DNA of 64,000 nt from Novosphingobium sp. (GTDB lineage: Bacteria; Pseudomonadota; Alphaproteobacteria; Sphingomonadales; Sphingomonadaceae). Positions within the stretch are counted from its first letter, which is position 1, and each line of letters starts with the position of its first letter. The translations under genes were made by a program, and so were the position numbers. The notes under the pieces were generated by a model, which searched no databases, was not told the DNA's origin, and worked only from the letters and a program-made list of their open reading frames with translations. The DNA lies in assembly GCF_030696665.1 (NCBI RefSeq), contig NZ_JAUYRV010000052.1, forward strand, positions 124,001-188,000, in the 5' to 3' direction. Positions 10,314 through 18,229 of this stretch are shown here, one piece after another.

Positions 10314-10616
10314 TCATTCAATCACCTTGGGCACGCCAAAGAAGCCATGTTCGGGCGCGGGCGCATTGGCCAGCACCGCGTCGCGCATGTCGCCGCCGGT
10401 CAGCGGATCGGCGTTCACCACGTCATCGCGCAGGCGCTGCGTGTTGGGGATCACGGCGGTCATCGGCTCTACGCCGGTCACATCAACTTCGCCGAGTTGT
10501 TCAACCCAGGCGAGGATGCCGTTCAGTTCGGGGACCATCGCGCCGATTTCGGCCTCGGTCACCTTGATGCGGGCCAGCGAGGCGATCTTGGCCACGGTGG
10601 CGGTATCTACGGACAT
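10314..10616 (-). CDS. gatC: aspartyl/glutamyl-tRNA amidotransferase subunit C
   Basis: 100-residue GatC, the small belt-like subunit that stabilises GatA on GatB. Recognised by its N-terminal helix pattern ([17 protein letters not shown]) and the typical ending region LRDDVV...[22 protein letters not shown], which is nearly invariant in proteobacterial GatC. It is the first gene of the gatC-gatA-gatB order and follows a terminator that separates it from the FKBP gene. Confidence 0.97.
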   Translation of the reverse strand: MSVDTATVAKIASLARIKVTEAEIGAMVPELNGILAWVEQLGEVDVTGVEPMTAVIPNTQRLRDDVVNADPLTGGDMRDAVLANAPAPEHGFFGVPKVIE

Positions 10617-10638
10617 GGCGGATACTCTTGACGGGAGA

Positions 10639-10674
10639 AAAAGGAACGCCGCGCGCTACCAGAGCGCACGGCGT
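10639..10674 (-). terminator. rho-independent terminator after the FKBP gene
   Basis: On the minus strand a 12-bp stem with one mismatch (ACGCCGTGCGCT / AGCGCGCGGCGT, 5-base loop) is followed by TTCCTTTTTC. It lies between the FKBP stop and gatC, so gatC probably has its own promoter. Confidence 0.75.
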
Positions 10675-10715
10675 GCTTCAAGCCGAGGCCGCCCCGTAAG
10701 GGCGCCCGGCGCAGA

Positions 10716-11309
10716 TCAAGGTTGTGGAGCGCCTGCAGGACCACCGGGCATCGGCGGCATCGGCATGCCGCCCGGCGCACCACCGGGAGCGCCAGCCCCA
10801 CCGGCACCGCCCTGCATCTGCTGCATCTGTTCGAGCATCATGCGCTGCTGTTCCAGTTCAGCCGCGCTCTTGTAATCGATCAGTTCGATTTCGAAGACGA
10901 GGTCTGAATTGGCGGGGATCACCACTTCGCCAGTCTGCGGGTTGCGCTTTTCTTCTGCGCCGTAACCCTTCTCAGCCGGGATTTCGAGGACGTACTTGCC
11001 GCCCTTCTGCATCTTGCCAAGGCCTTCGGAAAAGCCGGGAATCACGGTTTCGAGCGGAAGCACCGCGCGTTCACCCCGGTCAAATTCCTTGCCGCTGGCA
11101 AGACGACCGACATAGTTGATCAGCGCAACGTCAGACTTGGTGGGCGAAGCACCGGCACCGGCCTTGATCGTTTCGATCTCGATGCCCTGATAGCGGGTGG
11201 CATAGGCCACGCCCGAACCAAGCACGACCGCAGCCGCTACGCCGAGCCAGATCTTTGTCAGCGAGCCTTTGGCGACAGGCTGGAGCGGAACACGGGTGAT
11301 TTCCGACAT
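10716..11309 (-). CDS. membrane-anchored FKBP-type peptidyl-prolyl isomerase
   Basis: 197-residue protein. A single transmembrane anchor (about residues 18-36, LTKIWLGVAAAVVLGSGVAYA) is followed by an FKBP domain with the recognisable YVGRLASGKEFD, VIPGFSEGLGKMQKGGK and IPANSDLVFEIELID blocks. It is expected to act in the periplasm on folding of exported proteins. The C-terminal 45 residues are unusual: a Gln/Met-rich helix (LEQQRMMLEQMQQMQ) and then a Gly/Pro/Met-rich tail. The start was chosen at MSEITRV, where a GAGGGG site lies just upstream; an upstream in-frame codon would add 35 residues without support. Confidence 0.92.
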   Translation of the reverse strand: MSEITRVPLQPVAKGSLTKIWLGVAAAVVLGSGVAYATRYQGIEIETIKAGAGASPTKSDVALINYVGRLASGKEFDRGERAVLPLETVIPGFSEGLGKMQKGGKYVLEIPAEKGYGAEEKRNPQTGEVVIPANSDLVFEIELIDYKSAAELEQQRMMLEQMQQMQGGAGGAGAPGGAPGGMPMPPMPGGPAGAPQP

Positions 11310-11377
11310 GCTTTTCCCCTCAAACGCGATTCGCCCGAATCGCGCCGGATGATTCGAATGGCCATTCCCGACACACG

Positions 11378-11403
11378 AAAAAGGGCGCCGGAGTTCGGCG
11401 CCC
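11378..11403 (-). terminator. rho-independent terminator after rpsU
   Basis: On the minus strand GGGCGCCG / CGGCGCCC (perfect 8-bp stem, 5-base loop) is followed by TTTTT. It ends the single-gene rpsU transcript before the FKBP gene. Confidence 0.85.
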
Positions 11404-11464
11404 TCTTGGCCCATGCAGGCTCAAACGGCAAGTAGCCAGATAGGGCGTTTCCGCCCCACCTTAC

Positions 11465-11671
11465 TTACTTTCCGCCGTCGCGTTCCATGCGCTTACGCTC
11501 AAGCTTGCGAGCGCGGCGGACAGCAGCAGCCTTTTCACGGGCGCGCTTTTCCGACGGCTTCTCGAAGTGGCGACGAAGCTTCATTTCGCGATAGACGCCT
11601 TCACGCTGCAGCTTCTTCTTCAATGCGCGAAGAGCTTGGTCAACGTTGTTATCGCGAACGAGAATCTGCAT
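11465..11671 (-). CDS. rpsU: 30S ribosomal protein S21
   Basis: 68-residue S21, a small basic protein of the 30S platform involved in translation initiation. It starts [20 protein letters not shown] and ends in the Arg/Lys-rich [16 protein letters not shown] tail, which is diagnostic. It lies alone between a strong terminator and the divergent crcB operon. The 186 bases between rpsU and crcB should carry both promoters; I could not assign them with confidence. Confidence 0.98.
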   Translation of the reverse strand: MQILVRDNNVDQALRALKKKLQREGVYREMKLRRHFEKPSEKRAREKAAAVRRARKLERKRMERDGGK

Positions 11672-11857
11672 AAACGCCTACACCTCAAACTGTCAGCAAG
11701 AGCCCGCGAAACCGGCGGGAGTTGCCCTGATTCTGGAAATACCAAACGTGCCGAATCCGTACAGGACCGGCCCGAACGGGAGCGCCACTAGCCAAATCGG
11801 GCAGCAAAGGCAAGCAAAGTCGTGCAATTCCCGGCCCAAGCGTTTAAGGGGCGGCAG

Positions 11858-12256
11858 ATGAACTCACCCAATACCCTGACGGCAACCGCCATCGTCGCCC
11901 TGGGCGGCGGCATTGGCGCAATGCTGCGTTATCATGCCGGGCGCGCGGTTACGACCGTTGCTGGCCCCAACATGGTGTTCCCCTGGGGCACTTTCCTTAT
12001 CAATGTGTCCGGCAGTCTGCTGATGGGCATACTGGCCGGATGGCTGGCACGCGAAGGCGGCAGCGAATCGCTGCGACTGTTGCTCGGCGTCGGCGTGCTG
12101 GGCGGCTTTACCACCTTCTCCGCGTTCAGCCTTGAAACCGCCCTGCTGATGCAGCGCGGGCTTTATGGCATGGCCGGGACGTATGTGCTGGGATCAATTC
12201 TCGCGGGTATCGCCGGACTGTTTCTTGGCCTCTCGTTGATGCGAGGTGCAGCATGA
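11858..12256 (+). CDS. crcB: fluoride ion channel CrcB/Fluc
   Basis: 132-residue inner-membrane protein with four hydrophobic helices. The family motifs are GGGIGAMLRY, WGTFLINVSGSLLMG and the hallmark GGFTTFSAFSLE with its phenylalanine box. Fluc channels expel fluoride as dual-topology dimers. The ATG at MNSPNT follows AAGGGGCGG at good spacing. No fluoride riboswitch consensus is visible upstream. It overlaps the next gene by four bases (ATGA) and heads a five-gene run of overlapping or near-touching genes. Confidence 0.95.
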   Translation: MNSPNTLTATAIVALGGGIGAMLRYHAGRAVTTVAGPNMVFPWGTFLINVSGSLLMGILAGWLAREGGSESLRLLLGVGVLGGFTTFSAFSLETALLMQRGLYGMAGTYVLGSILAGIAGLFLGLSLMRGAA

Positions 12257-13674
12257 GCGCCGCAAAGAAGGGCCAAGGCGCCCTTTCAGACGTCAACGTC
12301 CGCCAGTTCACCATCGGCAAGGACGATGAAGGCGCGCGGCTCGACCGCTGGTTCAAGCGGCACCTGCCGCAAGTGGGCTTTGCCACCGTATCGCGCTGGG
12401 CGCGCACCGGGCAGATCCGGCTGGATGGCAAGCGCGCCGATGTGGACACGCGAATCGAGGCGGGGCAGATCCTGCGCGTGCCGCCGGGCAACGCCACGCC
12501 GGTCGGCACCCCCGGAAAGGGTGAGCGTCCACGCGCGCCGTTGACCGACGCGCAGATCGAACTGGCCGAATCGATGGTGCTGGAAAAGGACCGCGCCGCG
12601 ATTGTGCTGAACAAGCCGCCGGGCCTTGCCACGCAAGGCGGCAGCGGGACGTATGAGCATGTCGACGGACTGCTGGATGCCTATGCCGCCGAAGGCGCAC
12701 CGCGACCGCGTCTGGTCCACCGGTTGGACAAGGACACATCGGGCGTCCTGCTGATCGCGCGCACGCCGGGCAGCGCGGCGTTCTTTTCCAAACGCTTTTC
12801 GGGCCGCACCGCGCGCAAGATCTATTGGGCGCTGGTCGTGGGCGTGCCCGATGTGAAGGACGGGCTGATCGAACTGCCCATCGCCAAGCAGCCGGGCACC
12901 GGCGGTGAAAAGATGATGGTGGACGAAAGCGGCCAGGGCCAGTCTGCGCGCAGCCGCTATCGCGTGATCAGCCGCGCGGGCAATGCCGCCGCGTGGGTGG
13001 AACTGCAGCCGCTGACGGGGCGCACGCACCAGTTGCGCGTTCACATGGCAGCCATCGGCCATCCCATCGTGGGTGATGGCAAGTACGGCGGGCAAACCGC
13101 GTTCCTGACCGGCACGATCAGCCGCAAGATGCACCTGCACGCACGCCGGTTGCGCATAGAACATCCCGAAGGCGATCTGCTCGACGTGACCGCGCCCCTG
13201 CCCTCGCACTTCGAAGCGAGCATGGCGCAACTGGGCTTCCATGAGGAAGACGGCGATCTGGCCATCGATCCGATCAAGCCGATCCCCGAAAAGACCATGC
13301 AGAAGCGCGCGGCCAAGGCCCATGCCAAGGAATACCGCAAGGAACGCCGGGGCGAACGCCGCAAGCGCGCCGATGACGAAAAGGGCGCTGGCAGCGCCGG
13401 CCGCACGCCCACGGGCAAGCGCGCCGGAGCCAAGCCTGTTGGCAAAGCCGGTGCCAAGGCCGGGCCGAAGACTGCCGGCCCCAAGGTTGCCGGGGCAAAA
13501 TCTGCGGGCCGTGGCGATGCGAAGGCGGCGGCAAGACCCGCTGCCAAGCCTGCCGGGGTGAAGTTCGGCGCGGCACGAGCATCGGTGGCAAAGGCCGCCG
13601 ATGCCAAGGCGGCCGGCACGCGGCCAGCTTCGCGCAAGCCTGCGGGCGGAGCACCTAGGGGCAAGGCGCGCTGA
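12253..13674 (+). CDS. RluC/RluD-family 23S rRNA pseudouridine synthase with basic tail
   Basis: 473-residue protein. An N-terminal S4 RNA-binding domain (GARLDRWFKRHLP) is followed by the catalytic domain with the key aspartate in RLVHRLDKDTSG, then LTGRTHQLRVHM. It would isomerise uridines in 23S rRNA. The catalytic part ends near residue 345. The last 130 residues are a low-complexity, Lys/Ala/Gly/Pro-rich tail resembling histone H1 repeats and probably bind RNA nonspecifically. It overlaps crcB by four bases. I cannot decide between RluC and RluD specificity. Confidence 0.93.
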   Translation: MSAAKKGQGALSDVNVRQFTIGKDDEGARLDRWFKRHLPQVGFATVSRWARTGQIRLDGKRADVDTRIEAGQILRVPPGNATPVGTPGKGERPRAPLTDAQIELAESMVLEKDRAAIVLNKPPGLATQGGSGTYEHVDGLLDAYAAEGAPRPRLVHRLDKDTSGVLLIARTPGSAAFFSKRFSGRTARKIYWALVVGVPDVKDGLIELPIAKQPGTGGEKMMVDESGQGQSARSRYRVISRAGNAAAWVELQPLTGRTHQLRVHMAAIGHPIVGDGKYGGQTAFLTGTISRKMHLHARRLRIEHPEGDLLDVTAPLPSHFEASMAQLGFHEEDGDLAIDPIKPIPEKTMQKRAAKAHAKEYRKERRGERRKRADDEKGAGSAGRTPTGKRAGAKPVGKAGAKAGPKTAGPKVAGAKSAGRGDAKAAARPAAKPAGVKFGAARASVAKAADAKAAGTRPASRKPAGGAPRGKAR

Positions 13675-13689
13675 TCGAGGGGACAGGCT

Positions 13690-14346
13690 GTGAAACTGGC
13701 GATCTTCGATTGTGATGGCACACTGGTGGACAGCCAGGCCGACATCTGCGCGGCAATGGATGCGGCCTTCACCGCCGCCGGATTGATCCCGCCCGAGCGC
13801 CATGCCACGCGGCGCGTGGTGGGGCTGTCGTTGCACGAGGCGATGCGGCAGTTGCATCCTGAGGGCGAACATCACGATCACGCCAGCCTGACCGAACTCT
13901 ACAAGGACGCCTTCCGCGCGCGCCGTGCGGCAGGCGCGGTGGGTGAGCCGTTGTATGAAGGCATCGCCAGCTTGATCGTGGAACTGGCCGGGCAAGGCTG
14001 GCAACTGGCTGTGGCGACGGGAAAGTCGGACAAGGGGCTGGCCCATTGCCTCGCCGCGCACGGACTGACGGGGCACTTCGTTTCTTTGCAGACGGCGGAC
14101 CGGCACCCATCCAAGCCTGATCCTTCGATGATCGAACAATGCATTGCCGATGCAGGCGCGGACCGGCTGCGCACGGCGATGATCGGCGATACCGTCTATG
14201 ACATCCACATGGCGGTCAACGCGGGCGTCAAGGGCATCGGCGTGGACTGGGGCTATCACGAGACCGAGGAACTGATCGAAGCCGGGGCGCAGGCCGTGGC
14301 GACGAGCGTGGACCATCTGCGTGACCTGCTGAGGGCTATCGCATGA
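13690..14346 (+). CDS. HAD-family phosphatase (phosphoglycolate phosphatase-like)
   Basis: 218-residue HAD hydrolase. Motif I is FDCDGTLVDSQ (nucleophile Asp and acid/base Asp). Motif II lies around VATGKSDKGL, the lysine in HPSKPDP, and motif IV is IGDTVYDIHMAVNAG. The helical cap follows motif I, as in the Gph/PgmB subclass. It may remove phosphate from 2-phosphoglycolate or a similar small metabolite; substrate cannot be read from sequence. The start is GTG, 15 bases after the pseudouridine synthase stop, and the end overlaps the next gene by four bases. Confidence 0.88.
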   Translation: MKLAIFDCDGTLVDSQADICAAMDAAFTAAGLIPPERHATRRVVGLSLHEAMRQLHPEGEHHDHASLTELYKDAFRARRAAGAVGEPLYEGIASLIVELAGQGWQLAVATGKSDKGLAHCLAAHGLTGHFVSLQTADRHPSKPDPSMIEQCIADAGADRLRTAMIGDTVYDIHMAVNAGVKGIGVDWGYHETEELIEAGAQAVATSVDHLRDLLRAIA

Positions 14347-14567
14347 GCGATCCTGCAATGGGCAAGTATTTCGCACTGCAGGCCGTGCGGCTTTCGGGCG
14401 CGGTCATGGTGCTGCTGGGCGTGATGATCGGGACGGGGCGCGCGCCTTCGTTCCTGGCCGGCCTGCCGCAAGAGGTGGGCTATGTGCTGGCCGTGCTGGG
14501 CATGGCCGAATTCTTCTGGATACCACGCCTGATCGCGCGAAAGTGGAAGACACCGGACGGACAATGA
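14343..14567 (+). CDS. small two-helix membrane protein
   Basis: 74 residues with two predicted membrane helices (about residues 15-30 and 46-60) and a basic C-terminus. It is joined by ATGA overlaps to the phosphatase before it and the ATP12 gene after it, so it is surely translated with them. I do not recognise a named family. Position next to an ATP-synthase assembly factor is suggestive but not proof of a shared role. Confidence 0.75.
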   Translation: MSDPAMGKYFALQAVRLSGAVMVLLGVMIGTGRAPSFLAGLPQEVGYVLAVLGMAEFFWIPRLIARKWKTPDGQ

Positions 14568-15256
14568 AGCGGTTTTACAAGGATGTAACGGTCGAGGCGG
14601 CAAAAGGCGGCTTCGGGGTGCGGCTCGATGGGCGGGCGATCAAATCGGTGGGCGGCAGGCCGCAGGTCGTGCCGACGCGTGCGCTGGCAGAGGCGCTGGC
14701 GGCGGAATGGGCCGGACAGGGCGAGGAGATCGATCCGGCACGCTTCCTCTACCGCGATATGACCGACTATGCGCTGGATGTGGTGACCGGTGACCCGGCA
14801 GCGGTTGCATCTGAAATCCTGCCTTATGCCGAGACCGACACGCTGTGCTATCGCGCCGAGCCGGACGAAGCCTTTGCCGCACGGCAAAGGTTGATGTGGG
14901 AGCCGCTGCTGCTGGATGCTGAAACGCGGCTGGGCATCACGTTCGTGCGGGTTTCAGGCATCATCCACAAGCCGCAGCCAGTGGAAACTCTGGCGCGGCT
15001 GCAGGCGGAGTTGGATCGGCTGAACCCGTTCGAACTGGCCGCCTTGCGCAACACCGCAAGCCTTGCCGCCTCGCTGGTGATCGGGCTGACAGCGCTCATG
15101 CCGGGAGTAGACCTCGACGCGCTGTGGGATGCGGCCGATCTGGAAGAGGACTGGCAGGCCGAGCTTTGGGGCAAGGACGAAGAGGCGCTGGAACGGCGTG
15201 AACGGCGCTCTGCGGCGTTCGCGGCGGCGGCACGGTTCGCGGGGATGGCGCGTTAG
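14564..15256 (+). CDS. ATP12-family F1-ATPase assembly chaperone
   Basis: 230-residue protein of the ATP12 family, which in mitochondria chaperones the alpha subunit of F1 before assembly and occurs widely in Alphaproteobacteria. Recognised by MKRFYKDVTVE, the GRAIKSVGGRPQVVPTRALAEALAAEW block and the DTLCYRA...FAARQRLMWEPLL region. The ATG overlaps the stop of the previous gene (ATGA). It is the last gene of the crcB run and its stop overlaps the stop of the converging lipoprotein gene by three bases. Confidence 0.93.
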   Translation: MKRFYKDVTVEAAKGGFGVRLDGRAIKSVGGRPQVVPTRALAEALAAEWAGQGEEIDPARFLYRDMTDYALDVVTGDPAAVASEILPYAETDTLCYRAEPDEAFAARQRLMWEPLLLDAETRLGITFVRVSGIIHKPQPVETLARLQAELDRLNPFELAALRNTASLAASLVIGLTALMPGVDLDALWDAADLEEDWQAELWGKDEEALERRERRSAAFAAAARFAGMAR

Positions 15257-15834
15257 AGGCAGCCCTCGACGTAGCGGATCGATTCCCCGCCGCCTGCCAT
15301 GAACTTCACCCTGCCCGCTTCTACGTGGAACACCAACCCGCGATCCTTCGATTGCCAGACGAAAAAGTCCTGCCCGGCGTAGGGATTTTCTTCGGCGGCA
15401 AGCTGGTTGCCGTAGGCCTCCTGCAAAGCTGCAAGGCTGGAACCGATACCGATGCCGTCGGCGGTGCGAATGCCGCCCTCACGCACCTCAATTCGCGTGA
15501 TCGTGCCATCCTCGACCATTGCGGAAAGCTTGCCGTCCAAGCGGTCATAGACGTCACACGTGCCGCCCACTTCTGCGTAGGCGCCCTTGATCTCGAAAGC
15601 GGCAGCTACGTCTTTCCACGACGACCCAACTGGCGCGCCTGTCACGCCTTGTGCGCTCAGCACATCTGCAGCGTCTGGTTGCGCGGCGTCCGGAGCCGCT
15701 GTTGCCACTTCGGACGGCTGCGGGGCAATCGCTGCATCGGCGGCCGCAGCAGTGTGCGCCTCATCCCCAACTCCGGCCTGCTCACAACCTTCAAGCAACA
15801 GCGCGATGGCGAGGATGACGACCGCGAGCTTCAA
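15253..15834 (-). CDS. predicted lipoprotein, last gene of the Mla-type operon
   Basis: 193 residues. A signal sequence with lipobox LLEGC near residue 17 is followed by an Ala/Pro/Asp-rich linker of about 50 residues. The C-terminal domain has paired cysteines (GGTCDVYD and VEGCL) and an IGIGSSLAALQEAYG motif that recalls small beta-rich periplasmic proteins. Its start overlaps the previous gene by four bases, so it belongs to the lipid-transport operon. The function is unknown. Confidence 0.78.
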   Translation of the reverse strand: MKLAVVILAIALLLEGCEQAGVGDEAHTAAAADAAIAPQPSEVATAAPDAAQPDAADVLSAQGVTGAPVGSSWKDVAAAFEIKGAYAEVGGTCDVYDRLDGKLSAMVEDGTITRIEVREGGIRTADGIGIGSSLAALQEAYGNQLAAEENPYAGQDFFVWQSKDRGLVFHVEAGRVKFMAGGGESIRYVEGCL

Positions 15835-16406
15835 CCGACCCAGTCCGCCACCTGCTTTGCCACCGCATTGGCCGCTTCATTCAACGCAGGGCCGACGTAT
15901 GGCGCTTCTGCCTCAGCCACCGGGACCGTGCTTTCAAAGCGCTTTGTCTCGATCCTGCCGCCGGACTCCTTCACCGCATCGAAGCGCACCACCGCCATGC
16001 GGCTGCGCGCGTCATAGCCCATGTCGAGCAGGCGGCCCGAAAGGTGCTGGCTGCTCGCGCCCGGCTCTCCTTCGATCACCAGACGGCTGCCGCGCGCGCG
16101 GATCGTTTCGGCGAGCAGGCGCTGGAACAAGCGTGAGGGGCGTTCCACCCACATCGTCTTCTTCAGATAGGCGACATTTGCATCGTCGATCTGCACCGGC
16201 ACGCGCGTGACAGCAAGGCGCGCTTCGGCTTCAGGTTCTATCACCACCAGCGCATTGCCTATGGTCCCGCTGGTCCCGCTGCCCACCGCCGCCGTGGCCG
16301 TGGGCGTGAGGGCGAGCAGCGTTTCGGGTGCCTTGGGGCCGAGGCTGACGCAACCGGAAAGGCTGGCGAAACAGGCGGCGGCGAGCAGAGTGTTGCGGAT
16401 GATCAT
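15831..16406 (-). CDS. ABC-type transport auxiliary lipoprotein (PqiC/YmbA-like)
   Basis: 191-residue outer-membrane-type lipoprotein with lipobox SLSGC. The domain pattern includes VVIEPEAEARLAVTRVPVQ, YLKKTMWVERPSRLFQRLLAETI and MGYDARSRMAVVRFDA, as in the PqiC-like auxiliary components that accompany MCE systems. It probably forms the outer-membrane end of the lipid bridge made by the MlaD protein. It lies 10 bases downstream of mlaD and overlaps the following lipoprotein gene by four bases. Confidence 0.88.
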   Translation of the reverse strand: MIIRNTLLAAACFASLSGCVSLGPKAPETLLALTPTATAAVGSGTSGTIGNALVVIEPEAEARLAVTRVPVQIDDANVAYLKKTMWVERPSRLFQRLLAETIRARGSRLVIEGEPGASSQHLSGRLLDMGYDARSRMAVVRFDAVKESGGRIETKRFESTVPVAEAEAPYVGPALNEAANAVAKQVADWVG

Positions 16407-16416
16407 GTTCGCCTCC

Positions 16417-17376
16417 TCAATCCTTGTAGTCGGGCAGCTTGGGACCGCCGACGAAGCCGCCGATACCCTTGTCGTTCAGCTTGTCGGTCACTTCGCGCAA
16501 GGATCGCGTCGTCGCCTGAAGATCGCGGATGGCGGCTTCGGCAGCGGGCAGCGTGCGCTCGTTCAATTGCTTGGCAGCGGGGCGTGCATCGCTGAGCGTG
16601 CCTTGCAGTTCGTCCGCTGCGCCTTGTGCCGATTTCAGCGTCTGGCGCAATTGCTTGGCAAGGCCATTGCCTTCATCATTCAGCATCGAATCGGCCGAAT
16701 TGGTCAGCTTTTCAAAGCTTGCCAGCGTGTAGTTGGCCTGCCGCAGGGTTGCCTGCAGTTCTGCCATCGTCCGCTTCACATCGGGCGTAACATCGGCAAG
16801 ATTGCCGCTGAGGCGGTCGGTGTTGGCCAGAATGTTCTCGAACGACTTCTGGTTCTTGTCGGAAAGCACCATCGTCAACCGTTCGGTCAGCGTGGCCAGC
16901 CGTTCGAGCAGGAGCGGCGCATTCGACAGGATTTCGCCAAGACCCGAACGCCGGGTGGGGATTACGGGTACGCCTTCCGGGCAAGTCAGGCGCTTGTTTT
17001 CCTTGGGGCATTTGATCGCAGGCGCGCCTTTGTGGGCGCCGGTCAACTGGATCGTGGAAACGCCGGTGAAGCTGCCCTGCACGCTGGCAGTAGTGCCTTC
17101 AAGGATGGGCACTTTCTTGTCGACCGTGATGCGCACGCGCACGAATTCGGGATCGCGCTCCCACAATTCAATGTCCTTGACCTGACCTGACGGAACACCC
17201 GAAAACGATACCTCCGAACCCTTGGCCAGACCATCGACCGACTGTTTGAAGAAAATATCGTACTGCGAGGATTCGCTCCGGCTGATCCCGGCGATCCACA
17301 TGGTGAGCACGGCCGTGCCCAGCAGCAGCAGCAGGGTGACAATGCCGACCCAGATGTGGTTTGCGCGCGTTTCCAT
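16417..17376 (-). CDS. MCE/MlaD-family lipid-transport substrate-binding protein
   Basis: 319-residue protein anchored by one N-terminal helix (HIWVGIVTLLLLLGTAVLTMWIAG). One MCE domain follows (about residues 40-120, with FSGVPSGQVKDIEL and VSTIQLTG), then a long alpha-helical region rich in Ala, Gln, Leu and Thr that should form the needle or tunnel crossing the periplasm. This length exceeds E. coli MlaD (about 180 residues) and is nearer to the alphaproteobacterial and Mce1-like forms. The start METRANHIWVG is chosen because earlier in-frame codons run through the end of the ATPase gene. Confidence 0.92.
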   Translation of the reverse strand: METRANHIWVGIVTLLLLLGTAVLTMWIAGISRSESSQYDIFFKQSVDGLAKGSEVSFSGVPSGQVKDIELWERDPEFVRVRITVDKKVPILEGTTASVQGSFTGVSTIQLTGAHKGAPAIKCPKENKRLTCPEGVPVIPTRRSGLGEILSNAPLLLERLATLTERLTMVLSDKNQKSFENILANTDRLSGNLADVTPDVKRTMAELQATLRQANYTLASFEKLTNSADSMLNDEGNGLAKQLRQTLKSAQGAADELQGTLSDARPAAKQLNERTLPAAEAAIRDLQATTRSLREVTDKLNDKGIGGFVGGPKLPDYKD

Positions 17377-17386
17377 AGGCTTGTCC

Positions 17387-18229
17387 TTATGCCTCACCCT
17401 GTCCGGCCCGCGAAGGCGCATCATGTGAAATCTTTGCCTCTTTCGCATCGTGGCGCACTTGCGCATCTTGCGCCGCACGCCCGCGAGGGCCGTTGAAATA
17501 TTCCTGGATCCACGGATGATCGAGCGCCAGCAGTTCAGGGATCGATCCCACGGCAATGACCTTACGGTCAGCAATCACCGCCACCCGATCGCAAATCTCA
17601 TACAGCGTATCGAGATCATGGGTGATCAGGAACACGGTAAGCCCAAGCGTCTGCTGCAGCTTGAGAATCAGCTGGTCGAACGCAGCCGCACCGATCGGAT
17701 CAAGGCCAGCGGTAGGTTCATCAAGGAACAGCAGTTCTGGATCAAGCGCCAGGGCGCGCGCCAGACCTGCGCGCTTGCGCATCCCGCCGGAAAGTTCGGC
17801 CGGGTACTTGCTCGTCGCTTCAGCTGGCAAGCCCGAGAGCAGCACCTTGTAGCGCGCAATTTCATGGCGCAATTCATCGGTGATTTCGGGGTAGAATTCG
17901 CGCAACGGAACTTCGACGTTTTCCGCCACGGTCAGCGTGGAGAACAGCGCGCCGCCCTGAAACAGCACGCCCCAGCGGCTGCGGATATCGATGTCGGCAT
18001 CGTCCTGCGCATCGGTGATGGTATCGCCCAGCACGTCAACTTCGCCCGCATCAGGTATCTGCAACCCGATGATCGTGCGCATCAGCACCGATTTTCCAGT
18101 GCCTGAGCCGCCCACCACGCCCAGAATCTCGCCCTTGCGGACATCGAGATCGAGGCCTTCATGAATGACATGGTCACCGAACACATTGCGCAGGCCGCGC
18201 ACGCGGATGGGGAACTGCTCCTGTTCCAT
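17387..18229 (-). CDS. MlaF-type ABC transporter ATP-binding protein
   Basis: 280-residue ATPase that energises phospholipid transport by the Mla-type complex. It shows Walker A GGSGTGKS, Q-loop LFQGGALF, signature LSGGMRKRAGLARALA, Walker B LLFLDEPTAGLDP and the H-loop ITHDLDT. The Arg-rich signature (GGMRKR) is typical of MlaF. The ATG shares one base with the permease stop (TGATG), with a GGTGGGG site just ahead; a GTG nine bases earlier is possible. The extended C-terminal tail of about 30 residues is hydrophilic. Confidence 0.95.
   Translation of the reverse strand: MEQEQFPIRVRGLRNVFGDHVIHEGLDLDVRKGEILGVVGGSGTGKSVLMRTIIGLQIPDAGEVDVLGDTITDAQDDADIDIRSRWGVLFQGGALFSTLTVAENVEVPLREFYPEITDELRHEIARYKVLLSGLPAEATSKYPAELSGGMRKRAGLARALALDPELLFLDEPTAGLDPIGAAAFDQLILKLQQTLGLTVFLITHDLDTLYEICDRVAVIADRKVIAVGSIPELLALDHPWIQEYFNGPRGRAAQDAQVRHDAKEAKISHDAPSRAGQGEA

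Noticed and set aside
11672..11857. Fluoride riboswitch upstream of crcB
   Set aside because: The GGNGAUGG-type core and pseudoknot partners could not be found in the leader.
12286..14376. A 696-codon open frame on the minus strand opposite the pseudouridine synthase and HAD genes
   Set aside because: It runs antisense to two clear gene families, has no domain, and is explained by high GC at third positions.
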